A stretch of DNA of 64,000 nt from Pseudoxanthomonas sp. PXM02 (GTDB taxonomy: Bacteria > Pseudomonadota > Gammaproteobacteria > Xanthomonadales > Xanthomonadaceae): positions 310,001 to 374,000 of the forward strand of contig NZ_JACVAK010000002.1 of the NCBI RefSeq assembly GCF_014851805.1. Direction: 5' to 3'. Both the position numbers and the translations under genes were made by a program. Shown piece after piece: positions 37,425 through 45,828 of the stretch. The first letter of the stretch is position 1; each line of letters opens with the position of its first letter. The notes under the pieces were generated by a model. That model was not told the DNA's origin and did no database searches. It saw nothing but the letters and a program-made list of their open reading frames with translations.

Positions 37425-38092
37425 GGCGTGCGCACGCGCGGGGCTTCACGCTGATCGAGGTGCTTGTCGCGCTGGTGTTGATGGCCGCCGGCCTGGCGCT
37501 GGCGTTTGCGACGCTGCGCTCCTCGACGGAAGTGGTCACGCGCGGCGAGGACATGGCGCAGGCGAGCGAACGCATGCGTGCGGTGCACGGCTACCTGCGC
37601 GCACGACTGGCATCGGCGCAACCGATCGTCTTCGCGACCGATCGCGGCACGTTGCGGCAGGCGCGCTTCATCGGTACGCCGCAGCGCATGCGCTTCGTGA
37701 CGGACCTGCCGGACTACCTCGGCTATGGCGGCCCTTACCTGCACGAGATCGTCGCGGACGATGCGGGACGGTTGCAGGTCGCCTTCTCCGTCGCGCGCCC
37801 GGATGCATCGCTGGAGGATGTCGATACCGCGATCCGCGGACAGCGTGCCGAACGCCTCGCCGACGGCATGCGCGCCGTGCGTTTCCGCTATCGCGGACTG
37901 GACGCGGACAACCGGCTCGGTCCCTGGCAGGACCGCTGGGAAACCTCGGAAATGCTGCCGTTGCAGGTGAAGGTTGAAATGGAAGCCGTGCGCGGCGGCC
38001 GTTGGCCCGACCTGGTGGTGACGCTGGCGCGCAGCGAAGGTGGCGCGGGTGGCGGCCGGCTGCCAGGCGGCACGAATCCGGTGCTGCCATGA
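37421..38092 (+). CDS. gspJ: minor pseudopilin GspJ
   Basis: The protein has 223 residues from the GTG that overlaps the gspI stop. The leader MRRAHARG is cleaved before FTLIEVLVALVLMAAG. The GspJ fold is suggested by VRFRYRGLD...WETSEMLPLQVKVEME. It is part of the tip complex with GspI and GspK. Confidence 0.92.
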   Translation: MRRAHARGFTLIEVLVALVLMAAGLALAFATLRSSTEVVTRGEDMAQASERMRAVHGYLRARLASAQPIVFATDRGTLRQARFIGTPQRMRFVTDLPDYLGYGGPYLHEIVADDAGRLQVAFSVARPDASLEDVDTAIRGQRAERLADGMRAVRFRYRGLDADNRLGPWQDRWETSEMLPLQVKVEMEAVRGGRWPDLVVTLARSEGGAGGGRLPGGTNPVLP

Positions 38093-38940
38093 AGCACGCC
38101 CGCGGTGCCGCATTGTTGCTGGTGCTATGGCTGGTGGCGCTGCTCACCGCGCTGGTCGGCGCGTATGCGCTGACGGCGCGGATGGAGGCGTTGCAGGGGC
38201 GCGTCGGCAGTCGTGGCGCGATCGCCCAGGAAATCGCGCGCGCCGGCGTGGAGTACGCCCTGGTGCGCGTGGCCGACCGCAATCCGGAGACGCACTGGCA
38301 ACCGAACGGGCGACCCTACACCTGGCAGTTCGATGGGCAACAGGTGCAGGTGCGCATCGTCGACGAGACCGGCAAGATCGATCTCAACCAGGCCGACGTG
38401 CCGCTGCTGTCGCGGCTGATGCAGGCGCTGGGCGAGCCGGTCGACGTGAGCGACGCGCTCGCAGCCGCAATCGTCGACTGGCGCGATGCCGACAACCTCA
38501 GCCAGCCCGTGGGCGGCGCGGAGGATGGCGACTACGCGGCGGCCGGGCGCGATTACGGTGCCAAGGACGCGCCGTTCGAGACCATCGCGGAAGTCGAACA
38601 GGTCCTGGGCATGACGCCGGACCTGTATGCGCGCATGGCGCCGTTCCTGACCCTGTACTCCGGGCGCGGGCAACCGGACGCGACCTATGCGCAGGGACCG
38701 GTGCTGGAGGCGATGGGGGTGGACGCGGCAGCGTGGCTGGCGCAGCGCAATGCCACCGGCGCTGCCGGCAACCCGCAACTCGTCGGCACCGGGAGCGGCA
38801 CGTATAGTATCGAGAGCCGTGCGCGGCTGGCCGATGGCCGCGAAGCGTCACTGAGCACGGTGGTGCGCGCGGGTGCCAGCCCGGTGCCGGGTTCGGCCTA
38901 CACCTTGTTGCGCTGGAAGGAGGGAGCGTCACCACAATGA
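38089..38940 (+). CDS. gspK: minor pseudopilin GspK
   Basis: The protein has 283 residues, the large minor pseudopilin that caps the pilus. The leader MKHARG is followed by AALLLVLWLVALLTALVG without Glu at +5, as is normal for GspK. The helical insert domain contains ETGKIDLNQADVPLLSRL and AAAIVDWRDAD, typical of the family. ATGA overlaps link it to gspJ and gspL. Confidence 0.94.
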   Translation: MKHARGAALLLVLWLVALLTALVGAYALTARMEALQGRVGSRGAIAQEIARAGVEYALVRVADRNPETHWQPNGRPYTWQFDGQQVQVRIVDETGKIDLNQADVPLLSRLMQALGEPVDVSDALAAAIVDWRDADNLSQPVGGAEDGDYAAAGRDYGAKDAPFETIAEVEQVLGMTPDLYARMAPFLTLYSGRGQPDATYAQGPVLEAMGVDAAAWLAQRNATGAAGNPQLVGTGSGTYSIESRARLADGREASLSTVVRAGASPVPGSAYTLLRWKEGASPQ

Positions 38941-40076
38941 GCGGCGTACGCGACACCTTGCAGCGGTTCCGGGCACGCCTCGGACCCGGACCCCGCAGCT
39001 TCCTGGCGTGGTGGGGACAGGCGCTGGCCACCTGGTTGCCGGCCCGCTGGCGCGTGCTGCTCGGGTTGACCGGCGACCGCCTGCTGTTCCAGCGGCAGGA
39101 CGACGAAATCGAAATGACCTGGCTGGAAGGGACGCAGCGGCACATGCTCGCGCGCCTGCCCGCCACCGCCACCCCCACTGATCTACAGGCCCTGCTCGGA
39201 AGCCGGCTGGCCGGCTTGCCGCGCTGGTGGCTGGTGCCGGCGGGCATGGCCCTGCGTCGGCGGGTGCTGCTGCCCGCGGCGGCAGCGGATCGCCTGCGCG
39301 ACGTGCTGACCTTCGAGCTCGACCGGCAGACGCCCTTCACGGCGAACGAAGCCTGCTTCGATGCGCGCGTGATGGGCGTGCGCGAGGACGGCCAGCTCGA
39401 TGTCGAACTGGCGGTGGTCCCGACGGCGACCTTCACCCACGGCCTGTCCCGCCTGGGCGGGTTGGCGGACGGCATGGCCGGTGCGGACCTGGAAGATGCC
39501 GAAGGCGGCATCCTCGGCCTGAACCTGTTGCCCGAAGCTGCGAGAACGACCCGGCAGGCGCCGCAGCGCAGCGTGCACCTCATCCTCGCGAGTGTGGCCG
39601 TGATGGCGCTCGTGTTCGCCGCGTGGGCGGTGCTGGACAACCGGCGCGCCGCCGCCGACGCGTTCGCGACGCAGGTCGACAGCCGCGCCGACGCGGCGCG
39701 CGAGGTGGCCGCGCAGCGTCAGCAACTCGTCGACCTGGTCAACGGCACCACCATCCTCAACCAGACCAGCGCCCGTCGTCCCACCGCGCTGGAAGTGATG
39801 GATGACGTTACCCGGCGTCTGCCCGACAACACGTATCTCGAGAAGTTCGCCATCGAAGGCGACCGGCTGACCTTGATTGGCTTCAGTCCGGAAGCCTCGG
39901 GACTGGTGGCGCGCCTGCAGGGGTCACCGCTGTGGCGCAATCCCGCGCTGAGTGGTGCGCTGCAGCCGGATCCGCGCACACGCATGGACCGCTTCACGCT
40001 GACGGCCGAACTGCTGGGCAAGCAGGACCCGTCGGCCAATCCCCAGGGAGGCGCGAATGCCGCTGGCCGTGACTGA
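38937..40076 (+). CDS. gspL: type II secretion protein GspL (XpsL-like)
   Basis: The protein has 379 residues: a cytoplasmic part (about 1-215) that should bind GspE, one membrane segment (HLILASVAVMALVFAAWAVL, about 220), and a periplasmic ferredoxin-like/PilN-type domain with coiled coil. It passes ATPase movement to the platform. The start overlaps the gspK stop and the 3' end overlaps gspM by 20 bases. Confidence 0.88.
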   Translation: MSGVRDTLQRFRARLGPGPRSFLAWWGQALATWLPARWRVLLGLTGDRLLFQRQDDEIEMTWLEGTQRHMLARLPATATPTDLQALLGSRLAGLPRWWLVPAGMALRRRVLLPAAAADRLRDVLTFELDRQTPFTANEACFDARVMGVREDGQLDVELAVVPTATFTHGLSRLGGLADGMAGADLEDAEGGILGLNLLPEAARTTRQAPQRSVHLILASVAVMALVFAAWAVLDNRRAAADAFATQVDSRADAAREVAAQRQQLVDLVNGTTILNQTSARRPTALEVMDDVTRRLPDNTYLEKFAIEGDRLTLIGFSPEASGLVARLQGSPLWRNPALSGALQPDPRTRMDRFTLTAELLGKQDPSANPQGGANAAGRD

Positions 40077-40677
40077 CCGCGATCGCTGGCTGGCGCTGGC
40101 GCTGCTGCTGGCGGCGTTGTTGCTGGGCTACTTCGTATTCGTGCATCCATGGTGGACGGTGCCGATGCAAGAGGTAGGGGCGCGCGTGGACGAACTGCGC
40201 GAGCGCGAACTGCGCATCCGCACCCAGCTGCAGCAGGCACCGCAGGTGCAGCGCGAACTCGCGGCCGCGCTGGCGCAGCAGGCGCAGCGTCCCGGCTTCC
40301 TGCCCGAAGCGACGGTGGAGCTCGCCACCGCCGGCCTGGTGCAGCGACTCGAAACGGTCGTCAAGCAGGCCAGCCCCGGCAACCGCAGTTGCGCTATCGC
40401 CAACCAGTCGCCGCTGGCGGTCGCGGGCCGCGAGGTCTATCCGCGCGTGGTGGTGCAGGTCCGCCTGCGCTGCGGCGCACCGGAACTGGCGTCGGTGCTG
40501 CACCAGATCGAATCCGGCAGTCCGCGCCTGTTCGTCGAGAACCTCAACATCCTTGCGCAGCGATATGCCTTCCAGGCCAGCGAGAGCGGTGCGGGCGGGC
40601 TGGACGTGAACTTCGATCTGTACGGCTACCTCAAGCCGTCTCCTGCCGCGATCCAGGAGCCCGCCGGTGCGCGCTGA
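40057..40677 (+). CDS. gspM: type II secretion protein GspM (XpsM)
   Basis: The protein has 206 residues. A short cytoplasmic tail, one N-terminal membrane helix (LALALLLAALLLGYFVFV) and a coiled-coil then ferredoxin-like periplasmic domain form the GspM/XpsM layout. It stabilises GspL in the platform. It overlaps gspL by 20 bases and gspN by 11, so it is tightly coupled. Confidence 0.88.
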   Translation: MPLAVTDRDRWLALALLLAALLLGYFVFVHPWWTVPMQEVGARVDELRERELRIRTQLQQAPQVQRELAAALAQQAQRPGFLPEATVELATAGLVQRLETVVKQASPGNRSCAIANQSPLAVAGREVYPRVVVQVRLRCGAPELASVLHQIESGSPRLFVENLNILAQRYAFQASESGAGGLDVNFDLYGYLKPSPAAIQEPAGAR

Positions 40678-41497
40678 AACCTGGAACGTGCGTACGTGGC
40701 TGCTCGCTGTCGTGGCGGGCTGGGCGGTGCTCGTGGCGCTGCTGGCCTTGTTCGGGCTGGGCAGCCGGATTACGCCGCTGCCTGCCGACCCGTCCCTGGT
40801 GCAGGCGTTGCCGCGCCTGCCGGCCACGCCGCCGGAGCGCCTGGGCGCAGTCGAGCAATACGCCGATGTGGCCGCCCGCCCGCTGTTCTCCGAGGACCGC
40901 CGCCCCAAGCCCTTCTTTCTGTCAGGTGACGAGGCCGCAGCGCCCGCCTTCGATCTGGTGCTGACCAGCGTGCTGATCACGCCGGCACTGGAGTTGGCGA
41001 TTGTGCAGCCTGCCCAAGGCGGTGAGGGCCTGCGGGTGAAGGTGGGCGAATCACCCGCCGGTTTCCCCGGTTGGCAACTGACCGAACTGGACCCCCGTCG
41101 CGCCGTCTTCGACGGACCGGAGGGGCGTCGCGAACTGGAACTGCGCGTCTTCGACGGTGCCGGCGGACAGCCGCCGACGCCGGTCGCCGGCGTCATGCCG
41201 GGCACGGCTCCGATCGCGGTGCCGCCCGCAGCAGCCGTCGCTCCGCCGGCAGCGCCCGGTGGACGCACCACCGGCGGCAACAGCCCGGCGGCGGTCATGC
41301 CCACGGCGCCCGGACCACCGCCGCCGGCGTCGACGCCGGTGACGTCGCCCTCGGCCGCCGAGGCGACCGCTCCCACGGCGACCACCGAAGAACAGATGGA
41401 AGCCATCCGCCAGCGCATCGAGCAGCGCCGCGCGCAGCTGCGACAGCAGCAGGCGCAACCCACCACGCCGCCGGCAACGCCCGGCAAGACACAGTAG
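40667..41497 (+). CDS. xpsN: XpsN-type T2SS protein (GspC-like topology)
   Basis: The protein has 276 residues. One N-terminal membrane helix is followed by a periplasmic homology-region-like domain (about 55-160), a long Pro/Ala/Thr linker and a charged C-terminal helix (EEQMEAIRQRIEQRRAQLRQ). In Xanthomonas, XpsN takes the place of GspC and links the LM platform to the secretin XpsD. No separate gspC is present here, which fits. The GTG start overlaps gspM. Confidence 0.8.
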   Translation: MRAETWNVRTWLLAVVAGWAVLVALLALFGLGSRITPLPADPSLVQALPRLPATPPERLGAVEQYADVAARPLFSEDRRPKPFFLSGDEAAAPAFDLVLTSVLITPALELAIVQPAQGGEGLRVKVGESPAGFPGWQLTELDPRRAVFDGPEGRRELELRVFDGAGGQPPTPVAGVMPGTAPIAVPPAAAVAPPAAPGGRTTGGNSPAAVMPTAPGPPPPASTPVTSPSAAEATAPTATTEEQMEAIRQRIEQRRAQLRQQQAQPTTPPATPGKTQ

Positions 41498-41500
41498 AGT
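41495..41500 (+). promoter_or_regulatory. possible internal -10 box before gspD (leaderless type)
   Basis: TAGAGT ends six bases before the gspD ATG and overlaps the xpsN stop codon. The spacing equals that before xerD. It could give secretin an extra promoter. Confidence 0.25.
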
Positions 41501-41506
41501 GCCGGC

Positions 41507-43729
41507 ATGACGTTACGTGTGATCCTGTTTTCCCTCTGCCTGGGCCTGTTGGCCGGATGTGCGAGTGCGCCGCGGGCGGACGTGCGCCGGACCACGGGCG
41601 CGCCGGCCACCGATGTCGTGGCGGGCAGTGCGCAGACCGAAGGGCTGAAAGAGGGCGAGGCGCCCGTCACCGGACCGCAGGCGCAGATCCGCCGTGGCAA
41701 CGGGCAGATGATCAACCGCAGTGCGGCCGCCGCACCGGTGCCCTCGCTGGGCGGCGCGAGCAGCGGATCGGCCACCTTCAACTTCGAAGGCGAATCCGTG
41801 CATGCCGTGGTGAAGGCGATCCTCGGCGACATGCTGGGACAGAACTACGTCATCGCGCCGGGCGTGCAGGGCACCGTCACGCTGGGCACGCCGAAGCCGG
41901 TATCGCCGGCCGAAGCGCTGAACCTGCTGGAGATGGTGCTGGGCTGGAACAACGCGCGCCTGGTCTACAGCGGCGGGCGCTACAACATCATCCCCGCCGA
42001 CCAGGCCCTGGCCGGCAGCGTGGCGCCGCGCACCGGTCCGGCATCCAGCGCACGCGGCTACGAAGTGCGCGTGGTGCCGCTGCGCTTCATTTCCGCCAGC
42101 GAGATGAAGAAGGTACTGGAGCCGTACGCGCGGCCCAACGCGATCGTCAACGTCGACGGCACCCGCAACGTCATCACGCTCGCAGGCACGCGCACCGAAC
42201 TGGAAAACTACCTGCGCACCGTCGAGATCTTCGACGTGGACTGGCTGTCGGGCATGTCGGTGGGCGTGTTCCCGCTGCAGACCGGTCGCGCCACGCGCGT
42301 GGTCGCCGACTTGGAGAAGGTGTTCGGCAACGACAGCAAGACGCCCAGCGCCGGCATGTTCCGTTTCATGCCGCTGGAAGGCGCGAACGCGGTGCTGGTG
42401 ATCACCCCGCAGCCGGCGTACCTGGACCAGATCCAGCAGTGGCTGGAGCGCATCGATGGCGCGGGCGAGGGCAGCCGCCTGTTCTCGTACGAACTGAAGT
42501 ACGTGAAGGCGCGCGAACTCGCGCAGCGACTGGCGGAAGTTTTCGGTTCGTCCGGTGGTGGAAGCAGCGGCGACAGCCGCTCGACCGGCGGTGCGGGCAA
42601 TGTGTCGCTGATGCCGGGGACGGATCCGGTGCAGATCAACGACGGCGGCATGAACAGCAGCGGCGGCACGGTCGACTTCGGCAGCAGCGGCAGCAGCAGT
42701 GGTTCGAGCAGTGGCGGCCTGGGCAGCGGTTCGTTGTCGCTGAATCAGCGCGACGGTGGCAACGGTGCGGTCACGCTGGAAGTCGACGGCAGCCGTGTCG
42801 GCGTGGCGGCCGTGGAGGAAACCAACACGCTGCTGGTGCGCGCCAGCGCCAGCGCCTGGCACTCGATCCGCGAAGTCGTCGAGAAGCTCGACGTGATGCC
42901 GATGCAGGTGCACATCGAAGCGCAGATCGCCGAAGTGTCGCTGACCGGCGACCTGAGCTACGGCGTCAGCTGGTTCCTCGAGCGTGCGATGACCGACAAC
43001 GGCATCGGCCCGTTCAATCCGCCGGGCGGCGTGCCAGGCGTGAGCGGACCGAGCAAGTGGAGCACGCTGGCCGGCAGCATCGGCGGTGTGGGCGGCGCAG
43101 GCGCGGTCTGGACGCTGGTCAAGAACGACGCGGCCGCCGTCATCACCGCGCTGGACGAAGTGAGCGACGTGCGCCTGCTGCAGACGCCATCGATCTTCGT
43201 GCGCAACAACGCCGAAGCGACGCTCAACGTCGGCAGCCGCATCCCGATCTCCTCGGTCACGGTCAATCCGGGGCTGGGTGGCGACAGCACCTACAGCCAG
43301 GTGCAGTACCTCGACACCGGCATCATCCTCAAGGTGCGTCCGCGCGTGACCAAGGACGGCATCGTGTTCATGGAGATCGTGCAGGAAGTCAGCACGCCCG
43401 GTGACGTGCCGGACGAGAACGGCAACGTGCGCATCAACAACCGTCGCTTCAAGACCGAGGCGGCGGTGCAGGCCGGCAACACCGTCATGCTGGCGGGCCT
43501 GATCAGCGACACCGCGACGAACGGCTCGGCCGGCATCCCAGGACTGAGCCGGATCCCGATCATCGGTGGCCTGTTCGGCAAGAAGACCACCAGCTCCGAA
43601 CGCAGCGAAGTGATCGTGTTGCTGACGCCGACCATCGTCGCCAACCCGCAGGAGGCGAACGACCTGACCGACGAGTACGGCAAGCGCTTCCGCGCGCTGG
43701 AACCCCTGCAGGCGCCGCGCACCAAGTGA
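41507..43729 (+). CDS. gspD: type II secretion outer-membrane secretin GspD (XpsD)
   Basis: The protein has 740 residues. A lipoprotein signal ends in LLAGC (C18), consistent with the known lipidation of XpsD. Domains N0-N3 are followed by the secretin core with VPDENGNVRINNRRFKTEA, the C-terminal GLISDTATNGSAGIPGLSRI and VIVLLTPTIV. A Gly/Ser-rich insert (about 347-410) interrupts N3. It forms the outer-membrane channel for folded exoproteins. The stop overlaps the following glycosyltransferase gene as GTGA. Confidence 0.96.
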   Translation: MTLRVILFSLCLGLLAGCASAPRADVRRTTGAPATDVVAGSAQTEGLKEGEAPVTGPQAQIRRGNGQMINRSAAAAPVPSLGGASSGSATFNFEGESVHAVVKAILGDMLGQNYVIAPGVQGTVTLGTPKPVSPAEALNLLEMVLGWNNARLVYSGGRYNIIPADQALAGSVAPRTGPASSARGYEVRVVPLRFISASEMKKVLEPYARPNAIVNVDGTRNVITLAGTRTELENYLRTVEIFDVDWLSGMSVGVFPLQTGRATRVVADLEKVFGNDSKTPSAGMFRFMPLEGANAVLVITPQPAYLDQIQQWLERIDGAGEGSRLFSYELKYVKARELAQRLAEVFGSSGGGSSGDSRSTGGAGNVSLMPGTDPVQINDGGMNSSGGTVDFGSSGSSSGSSSGGLGSGSLSLNQRDGGNGAVTLEVDGSRVGVAAVEETNTLLVRASASAWHSIREVVEKLDVMPMQVHIEAQIAEVSLTGDLSYGVSWFLERAMTDNGIGPFNPPGGVPGVSGPSKWSTLAGSIGGVGGAGAVWTLVKNDAAAVITALDEVSDVRLLQTPSIFVRNNAEATLNVGSRIPISSVTVNPGLGGDSTYSQVQYLDTGIILKVRPRVTKDGIVFMEIVQEVSTPGDVPDENGNVRINNRRFKTEAAVQAGNTVMLAGLISDTATNGSAGIPGLSRIPIIGGLFGKKTTSSERSEVIVLLTPTIVANPQEANDLTDEYGKRFRALEPLQAPRTK

Positions 43730-44574
43730 CGTCGCCCGCCGCTTCGTCGCTGCCCATCGTCCTGTTGCCGATCGGCAGCGACGACGACGCGCTGGATGCC
43801 TGCCTGGGTGCGCTCGATGCCGGCACCCCGGCCGGTACGCGCCTGTGGCTGGCCGACGATGCGCAGGCAGGCCCGCGTGGCCTGGCCATCATCGAGCGCT
43901 GGCTTGCGCGCACCCACCTGCAGGCCGACTACACCCGCCGGCCGCGCATGCTGGGCGAGGTCGCGCACGTGGACCAGATGCTGGCGGCCTGCGGCGACGC
44001 CGACGTGGTGGTGCTGTCACCGGATGCGCGGCCGCTGCCTGGCTGGCTGCAGCAACTGGCCGCTTGCTTCGCGCGCGATGCCGCCATCGCCACTGCAACG
44101 CCCTGGTGCAATGCCGGCGAAGCCGCGGCGTGGCCGCGTCTGGGGGAAGTGAGTCCGCCGCCCTCCGACCCCGAACGCACGGCCCATGCCTGCGCAGCGA
44201 TGCCGCCCCTGCATCCAGAGCTGCCCGCGGCCGTCGCGCACGCGGTGGCGCTGCGTGGCAGCGCACGCAAGCGCGTCGGCGGCCTCGATGCCGCGAGTTA
44301 TGGCTCCTGGTACGCCGCGCTGGTCGACCTGTCATTGCGCCTTGCGGGCCTGGGCTGGCGCAATGTGCTGTGCGAGACCGCCTTCGTCGCACGCGGTGGT
44401 GAGGGTGGTCCCGCCGATGGCGACATGGATGCCTTGAACGCGCGCTGGCCCACGTTCACGCCGCGGCTGGCGACGTTCCTGATGGATGACCCGCTGCGCG
44501 GACCGCGCGAGCGCCTGCATGTGCTGTATGCCGAAGCAGGATCACCGGAGCGCCAGCGTGACCTCTTCGGTTGA
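43726..44574 (+). CDS. glycosyltransferase-like protein, GT2-related
   Basis: The protein has 282 residues from the GTG overlapping the gspD stop. A GT-A-like N-terminal half has LPIVLLPIGSDDDALDACLG and ADVVVLSPDARPLPGWLQQLA (the DxD position is replaced by SPDAR). The rest resembles the acceptor half of family 2 enzymes. It overlaps the next glycosyltransferase gene. Overlap with the secretin gene implies a shared transcript; the substrate is unknown. Confidence 0.65.
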   Translation: MTSPAASSLPIVLLPIGSDDDALDACLGALDAGTPAGTRLWLADDAQAGPRGLAIIERWLARTHLQADYTRRPRMLGEVAHVDQMLAACGDADVVVLSPDARPLPGWLQQLAACFARDAAIATATPWCNAGEAAAWPRLGEVSPPPSDPERTAHACAAMPPLHPELPAAVAHAVALRGSARKRVGGLDAASYGSWYAALVDLSLRLAGLGWRNVLCETAFVARGGEGGPADGDMDALNARWPTFTPRLATFLMDDPLRGPRERLHVLYAEAGSPERQRDLFG

Positions 44575-45415
44575 GACGTCCGGCATCGCCGCGGTGGTGG
44601 TGACGTACCAGAGCGCTTCCACCATCGATGACTGCCTGATGCGGCTGCGGGTGGCGCATGGCGTGCACGAGATCCGCGTGGTCGACAACGCCTCGAGCGA
44701 CGACACCATGGAGATCGTGCAGCGACACGCGCTGCAGGATGCGCGCCTGCGCTTCATTGCCAATCCGGATAACCCGGGCTTTGCGGTCGGCTGCAACCAG
44801 GGCGCGCGCGACACGCACGCCTCTTGGCTGGCGTTCGTCAATCCCGACCTGATGGTGGAGGCGGACACCTTGTCCCGCCTGCGCGCGCACGCTGTCGATG
44901 CAGGGGGCGATGCGATGCTGGGCGTCGATCTGGTCGACGAAGACGGCGTGCGCGATGCCGCCGCGCGCCGCCGCGATCCCGTGTTCGCCGCCATGCTGCG
45001 TTCGCCCGGCGCGGCGTCGAAGCTGGGTGTGCCAATCGACGACGGCCAGGCATTGCAGCCGGTCGACATCATCTCCGGTGCGCTGATGCTGGCGCCACGC
45101 GCGCTGTTCGACCGGATCGGTGGGTTCGACGAGGGTTACCGGCTGCATGCCGAAGACATGGACCTGTGCCGCCGCGTGCGCGATGCCGGCGCACAGGTCG
45201 CGGTCGCCAACGATATCCGCGTGCTGCATATCCGCGGTGTGTCGAGCCGTTCGCGGCCGGTGTTCGTGGAATGGCACAAGCACCGCGGCCTGTGGCGCTA
45301 CTTCCGGAAGTTCGAAGCGACGCAACACGGCGTGCCGACGCGCATGGGCGTGTTTGCAGCGATCTGGTTGCACTTCGGTGCAGTGCTGGCGCGCATCCTG
45401 TTGCGCCGTGGCTGA
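44558..45415 (+). CDS. GT2-family glycosyltransferase (rhamnosyltransferase-like)
   Basis: The protein has 285 residues. The family 2 signatures are AAVVVTYQSASTIDDCL, VDNASSDDTMEIV, NPDNPGFAVGCNQGA, the nucleotide-binding AFVNPDLMVE and the acceptor-binding FDEGYRLHAEDMDLCRRV. This pattern resembles WbbL-type rhamnosyltransferases of surface polysaccharides. The GTG at 44558 has GGAG seven bases upstream and was preferred over the ATG at 44528. It ends ten bases before the convergent ACT-domain gene. Confidence 0.88.
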   Translation: MTSSVETSGIAAVVVTYQSASTIDDCLMRLRVAHGVHEIRVVDNASSDDTMEIVQRHALQDARLRFIANPDNPGFAVGCNQGARDTHASWLAFVNPDLMVEADTLSRLRAHAVDAGGDAMLGVDLVDEDGVRDAAARRRDPVFAAMLRSPGAASKLGVPIDDGQALQPVDIISGALMLAPRALFDRIGGFDEGYRLHAEDMDLCRRVRDAGAQVAVANDIRVLHIRGVSSRSRPVFVEWHKHRGLWRYFRKFEATQHGVPTRMGVFAAIWLHFGAVLARILLRRG

Positions 45416-45424
45416 CGCGGAGAG

Positions 45425-45817
45425 CTAGTCGCCCGAAATCTCGTGACCGTGTCCACGCAGCGCCTGCAAGGCCAGGTCCAACTGCGGTTCCTGCACGAGC
45501 ACGTAGTCGGTATCGAAGGTTGAGATCGCGAAGATGCCAACGCCCGCCACGGCGAGCGGATCCAGCACCGCCTTCAGGATGCCGGTCAGCGCGAAGTCGA
45601 ACGGACCCTGCAGTTTGAACATGCGCCAGCCGCGCTGGCAACGTACGTCGTCGGGGACATGCGTCTCCTCGCAGACCAGCGACAGCTCGTCATCGGTCCA
45701 GCCTGCGTGACGCATGCCGGTGGTCGGCCACCATGTCGGGAGCGGCGACGTGGCCACGAGTTGGGCGACGGCGTAGCGATCAGGCAGCAGCGTCAGGTGT
45801 AGCGAAGGCGTCGTCAT
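45425..45817 (-). CDS. ACT-domain protein
   Basis: This 130-residue protein contains two ACT-like halves. The second half carries AGVGIFAISTFDTDYVLVQE, typical of the small CASTOR/ACT_7 group that senses amino acids. No catalytic domain is attached. I chose the ATG at 45817 because sequence upstream is antisense to the SLC13 gene's 3' part and lacks family similarity. It lies 11 bases after the SLC13 gene, so co-transcription is likely. Confidence 0.75.
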   Translation of the reverse strand: MTTPSLHLTLLPDRYAVAQLVATSPLPTWWPTTGMRHAGWTDDELSLVCEETHVPDDVRCQRGWRMFKLQGPFDFALTGILKAVLDPLAVAGVGIFAISTFDTDYVLVQEPQLDLALQALRGHGHEISGD

Positions 45818-45828
45818 CGGGGCGTTCC

